A DNA stretch of 64,000 bases. It comes from an uncultured Saprospirales bacterium. Its GTDB lineage: Bacteria; Bacteroidota; Bacteroidia; Chitinophagales; Saprospiraceae. This document shows, piece after piece, positions 26,632-35,882 of the stretch (its first letter is position 1; every line of letters starts with the position of its first letter). The position numbers were made by a program, and so were the translations under genes. The notes under the pieces were generated by a model that was not told where the DNA came from, did not search any database, and was given only the letters and a program-made list of their open reading frames with translations. The stretch spans positions 62,001 through 126,000 of the forward strand of contig CALMIR010000143.1 of NCBI GenBank assembly GCA_937864265.1, written 5' to 3'.

Positions 26632-27618
26632 ATGAGAATCGCCAATCCATTATACGACACTGCTTTCAAGTACCTGATGTCGAACGATCGTTTGGCTAGG
26701 AAAGTATTGTCTGTTATTCTGGATAAAGAAGTTTTATCCATAGAGCTTTCACAGCAGGAGCTTGTTAAAGAAGATCAGGAGCGGCAGTTTACCATGTATC
26801 GCCTCGACTTCAAAGCTCGAATTTGTGATGCAAGCGGGAGGGAAGAGACGGTTCTCATCGAACTTCAGAAATCCAAACTTCCTACCAACGAACTCCGATT
26901 CAGAACCTACCTAGGGCATGCTTACTTGCAAAAAAAGCAGGAAAAAGGGCCAGACAATCAGGAACGTGAACTGGCTTGGCCCATCATTTCCATTTATATC
27001 ATGGGTTATAACTTGCCCGATATACCGGTAATGGCTGTCAAAGTTGATCGCTGTATTATGGATATTTCGAGACGGGAAGAATTGAAGATTCAAAGCGATT
27101 TCATAGACTTACTCACCCATGTGTGCTATATTTTACAAGTACGTCGCTTACCCCAAGAACGTCGCACCCGCATCGAAAAATTTATGACTCTTTTCAATCA
27201 AGCCTGGATAAAGGAAGAAAATTACATCCTTGACCTGGAAGAAGTACCAGAAGAATTTAAGGACATCGCGGAATATATGCAAAGTCCGCTTCAGGATGAA
27301 ACCTTTAGGAACTCGTTGAGATTGGAAGAAGAGGTAGAAATGATTTTTGCAAATCAGGAAGCGCGAATCAAATACCTGGAACAGTTAACGGAAAAAGAGC
27401 GCAAGGAAAAAGAGAAAGAACGCCGACAAAAAGAGAAAGAACGCCGACAAAAAGAATTGGCCGAAGCACAAGCTATGGAAGAGCGCTTACAAAAAGAAAA
27501 AGCACAAGAAGACTTCCTAAAAATGCTACAATTGCTTCTAAATTCAGGTGAAAGCTTAGAAGAAATTGCCAATTTAACGGGGCGTACGCTAGAAGAATTG
27601 CGTGCAATGCTTGGATAG
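26632..27618 (+). CDS. Rpn-family recombination-promoting nuclease / PD-(D/E)XK transposase-like
   Basis: 328 residues. NPLYDTAFKYLM opens the PDDEXK_2 domain. YRLDFKARI (Asp59) and VLIELQKSK (Glu77, Gln79) give the D...ExQ active-site variant typical of Rpn proteins. Residues 230-300 are a charged coiled coil containing two exact KEKERRQ units, and the C-terminus has SGESLEEIANLTGRTLEELR, an HTH-like tail common in the family. E. coli RpnA is a DNA endonuclease that promotes RecA-independent recombination; this one is homologous by pattern only. It converges on the Omp85 gene with an 8-nt gap. Confidence 0.9.
   Translation: MRIANPLYDTAFKYLMSNDRLARKVLSVILDKEVLSIELSQQELVKEDQERQFTMYRLDFKARICDASGREETVLIELQKSKLPTNELRFRTYLGHAYLQKKQEKGPDNQERELAWPIISIYIMGYNLPDIPVMAVKVDRCIMDISRREELKIQSDFIDLLTHVCYILQVRRLPQERRTRIEKFMTLFNQAWIKEENYILDLEEVPEEFKDIAEYMQSPLQDETFRNSLRLEEEVEMIFANQEARIKYLEQLTEKERKEKEKERRQKEKERRQKELAEAQAMEERLQKEKAQEDFLKMLQLLLNSGESLEEIANLTGRTLEELRAMLG
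27415..27456 (+). repeat. Two tandem 21-bp units inside the Rpn gene
   Basis: AAAGAACGCCGACAAAAAGA recurs with a 21-bp period (27415-27435, 27436-27456) and encodes KEKERRQ twice. In frame, so copy number can change without breaking the gene. Confidence 0.8.
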
Positions 27619-27626
27619 GTCATCCT

Positions 27627-29396
27627 TCAAAACAAGCTCACATAACCAAAATGCACCTTTGGCGAACTGAAATCAATCGGATTGTCCAACTGCTTGCCAT
27701 AAGCCAGGCTTACACCAAAAAGCCCGGCCTTGGTTTCAAACGTAATGCCCGCACCAAAGCCCAAAGGGCGATCCGTTTTGTTTTTAATATTGGTTTCATC
27801 CTCCAAATAGGCAAAATCTCCAAACGTGTAGAGGTAAGAGTTGGAGCTGATGAGCAATCGGTATTCTAAAGTGGCCACAACAAATTGGGTCGCAAAAATA
27901 GATTCTTCGTCAAAACCGCGCAGTAATTTATTGCCGCCTATGCGATATTGTTCATTTTGATAAATGGAGTTTTCCGAAAGGAGCATCCCTGTACGAGCGC
28001 CTATTTTCAAGGTACTGCTGGAAAAAAGGGGAAAATACCGCGCCAACTCCGCCTGAATCTGGTATTGAAAACTTCTGGCTTGTAGGGTATCGTACAATGA
28101 TTCGTAACCTAGCTCAACAATCCGGTTATTGCGTTCAATGCGTTTGATACCGGCAGTGCCATTGAGCAATACCGACCAGCCTTTGCGCGGATTGACCCGG
28201 TAGTCGAGCCTTTGGAACGCATACTCCAAACCAAAACCCCTGTAAAGGATATCCAGATTGTCAGGCAAGCGATTTTGCTGCATCAAAAGTGCTTCATTAA
28301 CGGTTAAGAGGGTTGAGTTTCGAGTATTCCAAAAGGCTTTGAGGTAATTGCCCGCTTCCAGCAAATATTGCAGGCCTATGTCGTATTGCAGATCAATGAA
28401 GCTGGTATCTCGCTTATACAAGCCAAAATGCAAGTCGCTGCCAAAGGGCAGCCCAAGTATATAGGGGTACTGGAAATCGGCCTCCAATTCCTGTGTCTCA
28501 GGGCGCAACTGCTCAAAAGAAACATAAATGCGCTCTCCCCAGCCAAATTGATTTTGCAGCTCTCCATCAAAAGTACCCGTGATGAGCAGCCGCCTTTCAC
28601 CTTCCTGCGCAATGCTGCTACTCCTCGGCAATACCCCGATGATAAAATCAAAACGGCTGGCTTTCTTTTTATTCAGCAGCAATCGGATGCTGGCTTGGTC
28701 GCCAACAAATTGAACCAAAGGATCCTGCGCCAAGGCCACGAAAGGCAGTTCCCGCAAGCGATTGCGAATGCGCAATACCTGCCCCTGGTTATAAACATCG
28801 CCCGGCGCTATGCCCAGGTATCGTCGCAGGTAGCCGTCGCTGACCCGGCTGTCGCCTTCTGTTTGGATGGATTTGACCCAAATGAGTGGCCCTTTAATGA
28901 AATTCAGCTGAGCTTTTACCTGCCCTTCCGCCACCTGGATGGAACTCAATTTTGCTTCCGCAAATGGGAATCCATGGTTTTCTGCATAGCTGACCAGTTG
29001 TGTTTGCAAACGCTGCCAGCGCGCCCAATCGAAGGATTCGTTTTCAAACCAGCGCTTTTTAAAGCCCGTTTCATCCAAAAAAAGGGCAACACTAGAGTCT
29101 GTTTTTAACGCTACCCACTCATACACCGGCCCTGTATGTAGAAAAACATGCCACTGTGCTTCCTTTTGGAAAAAGCTATCCACAGATGCTTCCAGAAAAA
29201 AGTCATTCCTCAACTTGGACAAACCTGCCGATAACAACGCCACAACCTCCGTCGAGTCTGTTATCCGGGCTGCTGCCCGGAAATACGAATCGGTAGAAAA
29301 ATCCGTTGGAGCACCGGGAGCAACATGCCAAACCAACTGGGCATAGCCACCAAAATAAAAGCAAATCAGCCCTGCGGCAATGAGGTATTTAAACAT
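27627..29396 (-). CDS. Omp85/BamA-TamA-superfamily outer-membrane protein
   Basis: 589 residues. Signal peptide MFKYLIAAGLICFYFGGYAQ. The first 290 residues contain POTRA-like modules (VKSIQTEGDSRVSDGYLRRY, YNQGQVLRIRNRLRELPFV). The C-terminal half is a 16-strand-type barrel with KLLRGFDEES, the RGF-type motif of the Omp85 superfamily, and ends in FGYVSLF with a terminal aromatic. Shorter than BamA, so more like a TamA or surface-antigen paralogue. The substrate is unknown. It transcribes toward the Rpn gene. Confidence 0.88.
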   Translation of the reverse strand: MFKYLIAAGLICFYFGGYAQLVWHVAPGAPTDFSTDSYFRAAARITDSTEVVALLSAGLSKLRNDFFLEASVDSFFQKEAQWHVFLHTGPVYEWVALKTDSSVALFLDETGFKKRWFENESFDWARWQRLQTQLVSYAENHGFPFAEAKLSSIQVAEGQVKAQLNFIKGPLIWVKSIQTEGDSRVSDGYLRRYLGIAPGDVYNQGQVLRIRNRLRELPFVALAQDPLVQFVGDQASIRLLLNKKKASRFDFIIGVLPRSSSIAQEGERRLLITGTFDGELQNQFGWGERIYVSFEQLRPETQELEADFQYPYILGLPFGSDLHFGLYKRDTSFIDLQYDIGLQYLLEAGNYLKAFWNTRNSTLLTVNEALLMQQNRLPDNLDILYRGFGLEYAFQRLDYRVNPRKGWSVLLNGTAGIKRIERNNRIVELGYESLYDTLQARSFQYQIQAELARYFPLFSSSTLKIGARTGMLLSENSIYQNEQYRIGGNKLLRGFDEESIFATQFVVATLEYRLLISSNSYLYTFGDFAYLEDETNIKNKTDRPLGFGAGITFETKAGLFGVSLAYGKQLDNPIDFSSPKVHFGYVSLF

Positions 29397-29540
29397 TTGT
29401 TAAAATTAAAGAATCTTGGCTAAAAGCATTTACCTTTATACTAGCGGGTTAAAATAGCTCGTTTACGAGAGAAGACTACAGCGGTTCGTGCCCGTCTTGC
29501 TGTTCATACTAAACCACCTATTTTTAAAAACGACGGATTT

Positions 29541-31172
29541 ATGAAGAGATTTTTCCAGATTGCCCTTGTTGCCGTAATCCTGGCAACGACATTCGCTGCC
29601 CTTCCCCCAGATAACAAGTATTTTGAAATTGCCAAAAACATCGAAATTTTCACCAATTTATACAAAGAAGTCAACGCTTTGTATGTGGATGAAGTAGATC
29701 CCGGCCACCTGATGCGCGTTGGTATTGACGCGATGGTAGGATCCTTGGACCCTTTTACCAACTACATTTCTGAATCTGAAATCGAGGGGTATCGCTTTCA
29801 GACAGAGGGAAAATACAACGGCATAGGCGCCATTAGCAAGAAAATTGGCGATTACGTGACCATTACCGAGCTGTATGAAGGGCAGGCTGCCGATAAAAGC
29901 GGTATCCGACCGGGCGATCAAATCATCGCCGTGGATGGCAAGGACGCCAAGGGCAAAACTCCGGATGAAGTCAATGAAATTCTGCGCGGAGCACCCGATT
30001 CAGACTTGAAGCTAACCATACGCCGCCCTGGGGAAAAAAGCGATTTTGATGTCAACCTGGTGCGCGGAGAAGTGGAAGTGCCCAATGTGCCATACTACGG
30101 CATGCTCAATGACGATATAGGCTATATTGCCTTAACGACCTTTACCCGCGATGCGGGCAGGAATGTAGCAGATGCCCTGCGCGCGCTAAAGAAAGACCAT
30201 CCCGACCTGAAAGGTGTGGTGTTTGACTTGCGCTGGAACGGGGGCGGCCTTTTAAACGAAGCGGTCAATGTTTCCAACGTATTCATTCCCAAGGGGGAGT
30301 TAGTGGTAACCACTAAAGGCAAAGTCCAAGAATGGGATCGCAGCTTCAGCACCTTGAGCGGCGCTGTGGATGAAGAAGTTCCGGTCGTCGTACTGATCAA
30401 CAAGCGCTCTGCCTCTGCCTCCGAAATCGTAAGTGGGGTGCTACAAGACTACGATCGCGGGATATTGCTGGGACAGCGATCGTATGGCAAAGGTTTGGTG
30501 CAAAACACCAGAGATATAGGCTATAATGCCAAATTGAAGCTGACCACAGCGAAGTATTACATCCCCAGCGGGCGCTGCATCCAAAGCGTTGAATACCACG
30601 ATGGCGAACCCATTGACATTGCCGATGATCGCCGCACGCCTTTTAAAACCCGCAATGGTCGATTGGTATTGGATGGCGGCGGCGTTAAGCCCGATATTGA
30701 AGTGGCAGAAATCACCGATATTCCGATCATCAAAAGTTTACTGGATAAAGACATCATCTTCAATTATGTCACCCAGTTTTGCTTAAAGCACGACAGCATT
30801 GATGCGGTAAAGGATTTCCGATTCACCCAATTTGATGAATTTGTCAATTATGTGGAAAAAAGCGACTTCCATTTTGAAACAGAAAGTGAAAAAATGTTGA
30901 AATCGCTGGAAGCCCAAAGCACAGAAGAAGGCTATGAGCTAAAAACGCAGATCGCAGCGATGCAAAAGCTCATCGAGCAAGACAAAAAGCAAACTTTACA
31001 GGAATACAAGAAGCCCATCATCAGCCTGATTGAGAAAGAAATAGCAAGCCGCTATTATTACCAGACGGGTAAAATTCAGATGGGCTTGCGCAACGACGAC
31101 GAAGTAGTCAAAGCCATTGAAATACTGGGAGACAAAGCTGCTTACCAAGCCGTGCTGAAAGGCAAAGGCTAG
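29541..31172 (+). CDS. S41-family carboxy-terminal processing peptidase
   Basis: 543 residues. Signal peptide or anchor MKRFFQIALVAVILATTFAA. PDZ domain near 95-180 (GIRPGDQIIAVDGKD). The catalytic region has VVFDLRWNGGGLLNEAV, NKRSASASEIVSGVLQD (nucleophilic Ser in 290-294) and GQRSYGKGLVQ (Lys317), which form the Ser-Lys dyad. The C-terminal 150 residues are a helical extension. Likely periplasmic, cleaving C-termini of envelope proteins. Upstream, TACCTTTA at about 29432 is a 7-of-8 match to a -7 box. It ends at a bidirectional terminator. Confidence 0.93.
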   Translation: MKRFFQIALVAVILATTFAALPPDNKYFEIAKNIEIFTNLYKEVNALYVDEVDPGHLMRVGIDAMVGSLDPFTNYISESEIEGYRFQTEGKYNGIGAISKKIGDYVTITELYEGQAADKSGIRPGDQIIAVDGKDAKGKTPDEVNEILRGAPDSDLKLTIRRPGEKSDFDVNLVRGEVEVPNVPYYGMLNDDIGYIALTTFTRDAGRNVADALRALKKDHPDLKGVVFDLRWNGGGLLNEAVNVSNVFIPKGELVVTTKGKVQEWDRSFSTLSGAVDEEVPVVVLINKRSASASEIVSGVLQDYDRGILLGQRSYGKGLVQNTRDIGYNAKLKLTTAKYYIPSGRCIQSVEYHDGEPIDIADDRRTPFKTRNGRLVLDGGGVKPDIEVAEITDIPIIKSLLDKDIIFNYVTQFCLKHDSIDAVKDFRFTQFDEFVNYVEKSDFHFETESEKMLKSLEAQSTEEGYELKTQIAAMQKLIEQDKKQTLQEYKKPIISLIEKEIASRYYYQTGKIQMGLRNDDEVVKAIEILGDKAAYQAVLKGKG

Positions 31173-31309
31173 GAAAATGGCAGCTAACTAGACCTTGGAT
31201 ATTCACTTGTAATTCGATGAGTATCAAAAAGTTGTGAAAATTTTAATTTTCACATAACGCTTTGATAGCCAGTTAGTCAAGTCATTTTACTTCCAAAGGC
31301 TAGTAAAAG

Positions 31310-31353
31310 AAAAAAGCTCATGGCCTAGAAATAAAAGCCATGAGCTTTTTTTA
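31310..31353. terminator. Bidirectional terminator
   Basis: AAAAAAGCTCATGGC pairs exactly with GCCATGAGCTTTTTT (15 bp, 12-nt loop). A-run and T-run flank it, so it serves both the S41 gene and the convergent kinase gene that stops at 31351. Confidence 0.9.
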
Positions 31354-33453
31354 TTCCGCTATCGCTAAAAGTTTATCTACGGGATAACTATCTGATAGTA
31401 AAGCCGGATTATGGGGCAAATACATCATGAAAATACTGCCTTTACCTGGCGTACTTTTTACCCGTATTCTTCCGCCAAGGGCCTCTTCGACCAACCATTT
31501 ACAGACAGCTAGTCCTATCCCCGACCCCGGGTAAGCTTCTCTGGAATGCAGCCTTTTAAACATCACAAATATCTGTTCGTAGTATTGAGCCTCTATGCCA
31601 ATTCCATTGTCTTCGACACAAATGAGCTGATAGTGATCGTGGTGCTCCACACTTATGGTTATGATAGGCAGGGCAGAAGCATTGAATTTTAAACCATTTT
31701 CAATCAGGTTGTTGAGTACCCATTGCAGATGCGGGCGACTACAAACCAATTGTTCATCATTCAACAACAGTATCTTGGCTTTTCCGTTTTGCAACAAAGG
31801 CGCTAAATGGTTTTTAGCCTCTTCTACCAACGCTCGGATATCGACCGATTCAGGCTTCAGGTGTGTATCTTTGATGACCGAAAAAGAAAGGATATCTTCT
31901 ATCAAATCATTCATTTGGTTGGCGTTTTGGGTGATGTATTGGAGGTATTCCTGAGCATTGCTATCCCATTCTGTCGCCCAATACCGTTTGATAAGCCCAA
32001 CAAAGCTATTGATGTTGCGGATAGGCTCTTTCAAATCATGGGATACGATATAGGCAAAGCGTTCCAGCATTTCGTTGGCCTTGCGCAATTGCTCCACCGA
32101 TTTTTCCAGACTTTCTGTGCGCTTTTTGACCTCCACACTCAACTGCTCATTGATGCGCTTGCGCTGACGCAAAGAGGAAACCAGGGAAAAAATAAACAAG
32201 CCCAATAGCATCACGATAATGAAGTTGAGCAGAATGACAATATTGCGCTGCTTTAGCTTTGCCCTATCGCTTTCGCGTTGTTTTTGGAGCAATTCATTAT
32301 CCAGTCGGCTCTTGACCAGCGCAGCACTTTGCTCCAGCTTCTGTACCGCTTCAATATTGTGTCGGCGCAATAAGCTATCCCCAATTATTTTGAATTGCCG
32401 ATGAGCCTGATAGGCCGCCTGGTAGTCGCCCATGTTTTCATAAATCTGAGCTAATCCTTCATAAAACTCGAATTGTTTCTCATAACGGCCTGTGGTGTCC
32501 AATATGGCCAAACCGAGTTTTCCTGCTTCTAATGCAGCGGACCAATTCTTTTCTTCCATGGCCGTATGCATTTGATTGCAATAGCAAGTTTCCAACCCAT
32601 AGGCATAATCGATGGATTGGGCTAAAGCAATGCCTTCTTGGAGGTAGACCTTTGCCTGCGTAAAACTTCCCATTTTAGCATAAAACTCCCCCAGCGCACA
32701 AAGGGATATAATCAGATTGGTATTGCGGCCTAGTTTCCTTTTTAGGGCGATGGATTCCAGGTATTTGTTCAGCGCTTCTTGATGCTTCCCTTGGTAGGCG
32801 TACAATTGGGCGATATTATTAGCAACAATGCTTTGCATCAGCTCCCAGCCATCCGCTTTGGCCAGTTGATACGCCTCCTCATAACTTTCCAAGGCTTTAT
32901 TGATTTCCTTCCGGTCTCCTTGTATGCTGGCTATTTGGTTGAGAAAACTGGCAGCGTGGCGTTTGTTTTTCGATTGGCGCGCAATCGTTAGCCCTGTATA
33001 GTAATAACTCAAGGCTTCATCCATTTCGCCAGAGCGTTCTGCGCAAATACCCTTGAGTTGGTACAATCCGGTTATTAAGCTGCTATCGCGGATGGTTTTT
33101 GCGAAAAACAAACCGCTGTCGGCAACGGAAATGATTTTATCCATTTCCAAACCGGCATCCAGCATGATATAAGCATGGTCTTTATAGTATTTTGGCAACA
33201 AAGGCAAATGATGCTCGCGGGCTAGAGCCAGTGCTTGCTCGCTAAAAGCCAGCGCTTCTTTTAATTCGACTTGGCGAAATTGTTGGCTGATCGCATTGAG
33301 GATATCCGCCCTGCCAGGGTTGCCCAAGGTATCCGAATGCAATAAGGTTTTCAGGCTATCAATGATAGGACTCGATTGGCTGGATACCTTTAAGGGCAGA
33401 CTTGCGATAAGGGAGGAAAGGCAAATGAGGGCTGGTAAAAGACGTTTTACCAT
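31351..33453 (-). CDS. TPR sensor histidine kinase (HisKA/HATPase)
   Basis: About 700 residues from ATG 33453 (MVKRLLPALICLSSLIASLP, a signal peptide); ATG 33483 would add ten residues. About 370 residues of TPRs follow (AASFLNQIASIQGDRKEINK). Then come one membrane segment (IVILLNFIIVMLLGLFIF), a coiled coil and HisKA with YIVSHDLKEPIRNINSF (phosphoacceptor His). HATPase_c: N box NNLIENGLKFN, G1 DNGIGI, G2 GSGIGLAV. Unlike the kinase at 1-1711 it has a classical HisKA rather than HisKA_3. No regulator gene is adjacent, so it is an orphan. Confidence 0.92.
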   Translation of the reverse strand: MVKRLLPALICLSSLIASLPLKVSSQSSPIIDSLKTLLHSDTLGNPGRADILNAISQQFRQVELKEALAFSEQALALAREHHLPLLPKYYKDHAYIMLDAGLEMDKIISVADSGLFFAKTIRDSSLITGLYQLKGICAERSGEMDEALSYYYTGLTIARQSKNKRHAASFLNQIASIQGDRKEINKALESYEEAYQLAKADGWELMQSIVANNIAQLYAYQGKHQEALNKYLESIALKRKLGRNTNLIISLCALGEFYAKMGSFTQAKVYLQEGIALAQSIDYAYGLETCYCNQMHTAMEEKNWSAALEAGKLGLAILDTTGRYEKQFEFYEGLAQIYENMGDYQAAYQAHRQFKIIGDSLLRRHNIEAVQKLEQSAALVKSRLDNELLQKQRESDRAKLKQRNIVILLNFIIVMLLGLFIFSLVSSLRQRKRINEQLSVEVKKRTESLEKSVEQLRKANEMLERFAYIVSHDLKEPIRNINSFVGLIKRYWATEWDSNAQEYLQYITQNANQMNDLIEDILSFSVIKDTHLKPESVDIRALVEEAKNHLAPLLQNGKAKILLLNDEQLVCSRPHLQWVLNNLIENGLKFNASALPIITISVEHHDHYQLICVEDNGIGIEAQYYEQIFVMFKRLHSREAYPGSGIGLAVCKWLVEEALGGRIRVKSTPGKGSIFMMYLPHNPALLSDSYPVDKLLAIAE

Positions 33454-33670
33454 AGTTGTACATATTTTGTTAATGGACGTCAAAAGCAGCTTGTATAGCC
33501 GGCAAAAAAGGGGGGAGGGAAATTCAAGTTATTATCTACGCTTTCAAAGCTTGAAGGTAACATTTTTTATTCAGGTTGCAAAATTTTCCTGCAAGACTAG
33601 CCTGTTTATCAACAACATAATGACTGTTTTGCCGTTTTTTATGGCGAAATCTATTAACCGGACATTAGAC

Positions 33671-33720
33671 TAGACCTTAGATTTTAGAGAACCCAGCAAT
33701 CTAGCCTTGTCTAAGGTCTA
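33671..33720 (+). repeat. 11-bp inverted repeat before the DUF2147 gene
   Basis: TAGACCTTAGA (33671-33681) and TCTAAGGTCTA (33710-33720), loop 28 nt, ending 17 nt before ATG 33738. CTAGACCTT also occurs near 31190. Possible operator or leader hairpin. No clear -7 box in the region 33484-33737. Confidence 0.55.
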
Positions 33721-33737
33721 ACTATTAAAACAACACC

Positions 33738-34184
33738 ATGATTCAAACAATTGTTAAAAGCCTCTTGCTAGTGATAGGTTGTTTGGCAGGCTCTGCGACA
33801 TTAGCTGCTCAAACATCACCTGTAGGCTTATGGAAAACCATTGACGATAAAACGGGTGAGGCCAAATCACATGTAGAAATTTATGAAAAATCAGGCGTGT
33901 TCTACGGCAAAGTGGTCAAACTATTGCGCAAGGACGCTGCCAACCGAGTTTGCGACCTGTGCAGCGGCAGCCGCAAAGATCAACCCATCATGGGCATGAT
34001 CATCCTGGAAAACCTGAAACCGTACAAAGACTACTGGCGCAAGGGCAATATCATCGACCCCGAATCGGGCAACGAGTACGGCTGCACCATCTGGTTTGAA
34101 TCGGGAAAACCCAATGAACTCCAAGTAAAAGGCATCCATTGGACCGGGCTTTACCGCACCCAAACCTGGTATCGGGTACAATAG
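33738..34184 (+). CDS. DUF2147 secreted protein
   Basis: 148 residues. Signal peptide MIQTIVKSLLLVIGC..LAAQ. Mature part has PVGLWKTIDDKTGEAKSHVE, VFYGKVVKL, CDLCSGSRKDQPIMGM and NPESGN-like DPESGNEYGCTIW, the family pattern of DUF2147 (PF09917), a small beta-rich periplasmic domain of unknown function. The CxxC (CDLC) may bind metal or form a disulfide. Single gene. Confidence 0.88.
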   Translation: MIQTIVKSLLLVIGCLAGSATLAAQTSPVGLWKTIDDKTGEAKSHVEIYEKSGVFYGKVVKLLRKDAANRVCDLCSGSRKDQPIMGMIILENLKPYKDYWRKGNIIDPESGNEYGCTIWFESGKPNELQVKGIHWTGLYRTQTWYRVQ

Positions 34185-34293
34185 GCACAGGCGAAAAAAA
34201 TTTGCCAAAAACAGGCAATATTCCTGATTGATTCCTAGTTCTAATACTTGAATTTCAAAAGGAAAACGTTCATTAATCTGCAAACAATTCTGT

Positions 34294-34530
34294 ATGAAGC
34301 AAAATTTTACATCAAACCACCTTATTCAATTTCTGTACAAAGAAACCACTGTATCAGAGCGCTTGGCTATTGAAGAAGCCCTGCACGATGATATCCTGCT
34401 TCGGCAGCAGTACCGGGCTTTGAAGGAAGCTTTCCAACAACTGCCCAAAGTAACTTTTCGACCAGCCACAGGCGTGATACAGGACATTCTGAAGTACAGT
34501 GAGCGCACAGCTTTGGAAAGGCACGCCTAA
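34294..34530 (+). CDS. Small conserved-looking protein, unknown
   Basis: 78 residues: FTSNHLIQFLYKETTVSERL, then AIEEALHDDILLRQQYRALK, then a conserved-looking FRPATGVIQDILKYSE. The first half resembles the helical start of anti-sigma-factor-like proteins (a zf-HC2-like fold without the Cys/His), but that is weak. Cytoplasmic, no membrane segment. It is followed by a strong terminator and then the recA promoter, so it is not part of the recA unit. Confidence 0.65.
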   Translation: MKQNFTSNHLIQFLYKETTVSERLAIEEALHDDILLRQQYRALKEAFQQLPKVTFRPATGVIQDILKYSERTALERHA

Positions 34531-34573
34531 GCCCTTGATTCGGCAAATGGCATGACCTAAAAAGGCGCTACTG

Positions 34574-34616
34574 AAAAGCCCTTAGTCATTTTTTGGCTAA
34601 GGGCTTTTGATTTTTG
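34574..34616 (+). terminator. Terminator upstream of recA
   Basis: AAAAGCCCTTAG pairs with CTAAGGGCTTTT (12 bp), then GATTTTT. Confidence 0.85.
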
Positions 34617-34644
34617 CTTATTTTGTGGAAAAATTGCTTTTTTT

Positions 34645-34675
34645 TTGCTGTATTCAAACAAAATTTTTATGTTTG
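34645..34675 (+). promoter_or_regulatory. recA promoter
   Basis: TTG at 34645-34647, a 20-bp spacer, TATGTTTG at 34668-34675. Leader about 45 nt. No LexA-type box recognised. Confidence 0.75.
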
Positions 34676-34719
34676 CAATACATAAAACAACAAGTTGAAT
34701 AAAACAAACCTTATCCAAA

Positions 34720-35778
34720 ATGTCAGAGTTAAACCACAAGGATAAAGAAGCCAAATTAAAAGCCCTTCAATCCACCGTTGACCGCCTCGAAAAATCCTAC
34801 GGCAAAGGCATCATCATGCGCTTAGGCGACAAAACAGCCATGGATGTCGAAGCCATCCCCACCGGCTCCCTCGGGCTGGATGTTGCACTGGGTGTAAATG
34901 GCTTTCCCAAAGGCCGCGTAATCGAAATTTACGGCCCGGAATCGTCTGGTAAAACAACCCTTGCCATCCACGCCATTGCTGAAAGCCAAAAGCAAGGAGG
35001 CATCGCCGCATTTATCGACGCGGAGCACGCTTTCGACCGCACCTATGCCAGTGCCTTGGGCGTCGATACCGAGAACCTGCTCATTTCTCAGCCCGATAAC
35101 GGGGAGCAAGCCCTGGAAATCGCCGAAAACCTGATCCGTTCCGGCGCTATCGACATCATCGTCATCGACTCTGTGGCCGCCCTGGTACCCCGCAGTGAAA
35201 TTGAAGGCGAAATGGGCGATTCCAAAATGGGACTTCAGGCGCGATTGATGTCGCAGGCCATGCGCAAGCTGACCGCCACCATAGGCCGCACCGGCTGTTG
35301 CTGCATCTTCATCAACCAGTTGCGCGAAAAAATCGGCGTGATGTTTGGCAACCCGGAAACGACTACCGGAGGAAACGCCTTGAAATTCTATGCCTCCATG
35401 CGCTTGGACATCCGCAAAACGGGCAGCGCCCTCAAAGACAAAGAAGGCAACGTCGTCGGCAACCAGGTGAAAGTAAAAGTGGTGAAAAACAAACTGGCAC
35501 CGCCTTTCCGCCAAGCCAATTTCGACATCATGTACGGTGAAGGCATTTCCAAAACCGGCGAAATCGTTGACCTCGGCTCTGATATGGACATCATCCAAAA
35601 AAGCGGCGCCTGGTACAGCTACGAAGGCGCTAAAATCGCCCAAGGGCGCGATGCAGCCAAGCAATTCCTCGGCGATAACCCCGAATTGGCGCGCGAAATC
35701 GAACTAAAAATCAAGGAAAAGTTACTGGGCAATACGGTTAGGGTAAAAGCCGTAGAAGAAGAGGCTGGGGAAGAGTAA
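34720..35778 (+). CDS. recA: RecA recombinase
   Basis: 352 residues, normal length. Walker [10 protein letters not shown], Walker [14 protein letters not shown]1 [16 protein letters not shown]2 [20 protein letters not shown], and the C-terminal acidic tail [11 protein letters not shown]. It polymerises on ssDNA, catalyses strand exchange and promotes LexA-type self-cleavage. Preceded by its own promoter and terminated by a hairpin at 35785. recX is not adjacent; it lies about 3 kb downstream. Confidence 0.98.
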   Translation: MSELNHKDKEAKLKALQSTVDRLEKSYGKGIIMRLGDKTAMDVEAIPTGSLGLDVALGVNGFPKGRVIEIYGPESSGKTTLAIHAIAESQKQGGIAAFIDAEHAFDRTYASALGVDTENLLISQPDNGEQALEIAENLIRSGAIDIIVIDSVAALVPRSEIEGEMGDSKMGLQARLMSQAMRKLTATIGRTGCCCIFINQLREKIGVMFGNPETTTGGNALKFYASMRLDIRKTGSALKDKEGNVVGNQVKVKVVKNKLAPPFRQANFDIMYGEGISKTGEIVDLGSDMDIIQKSGAWYSYEGAKIAQGRDAAKQFLGDNPELAREIELKIKEKLLGNTVRVKAVEEEAGEE

Positions 35779-35784
35779 GAGTAT

Positions 35785-35817
35785 AGTTATCGGACAACTC
35801 GAAGTTCTCCGATAACT
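35785..35817 (+). terminator. Hairpin after recA
   Basis: AGTTATCGGA pairs with TCCGATAACT (10 bp), with an inner AACT/AGTT. There is no T-run, so it may be a processing hairpin rather than a terminator. Confidence 0.5.
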
Positions 35818-35833
35818 ACTAAATCAAAAGCCG

Positions 35834-35841
35834 TACTTTTG
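35834..35841 (+). promoter_or_regulatory. -7 box for mnmG
   Basis: TACTTTTG, 41 nt before ATG 35883. No TTG at -33. Confidence 0.5.
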
Positions 35842-35882
35842 CAGGCTGAAAAGAACGCATCCGTTCGAATAGCAAAAAGTAT

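Noticed and set aside
27415..27456. Tandem repeat considered as a CRISPR fragment
   Set aside because: Two adjoining 21-bp units with no spacer and in frame within a coiled coil.
34822..35664. Long open frame (about 280 codons) on the minus strand of recA
   Set aside because: It lies wholly inside recA, has no start context or family resemblance, and long antisense frames are expected from the codon bias of the real gene.
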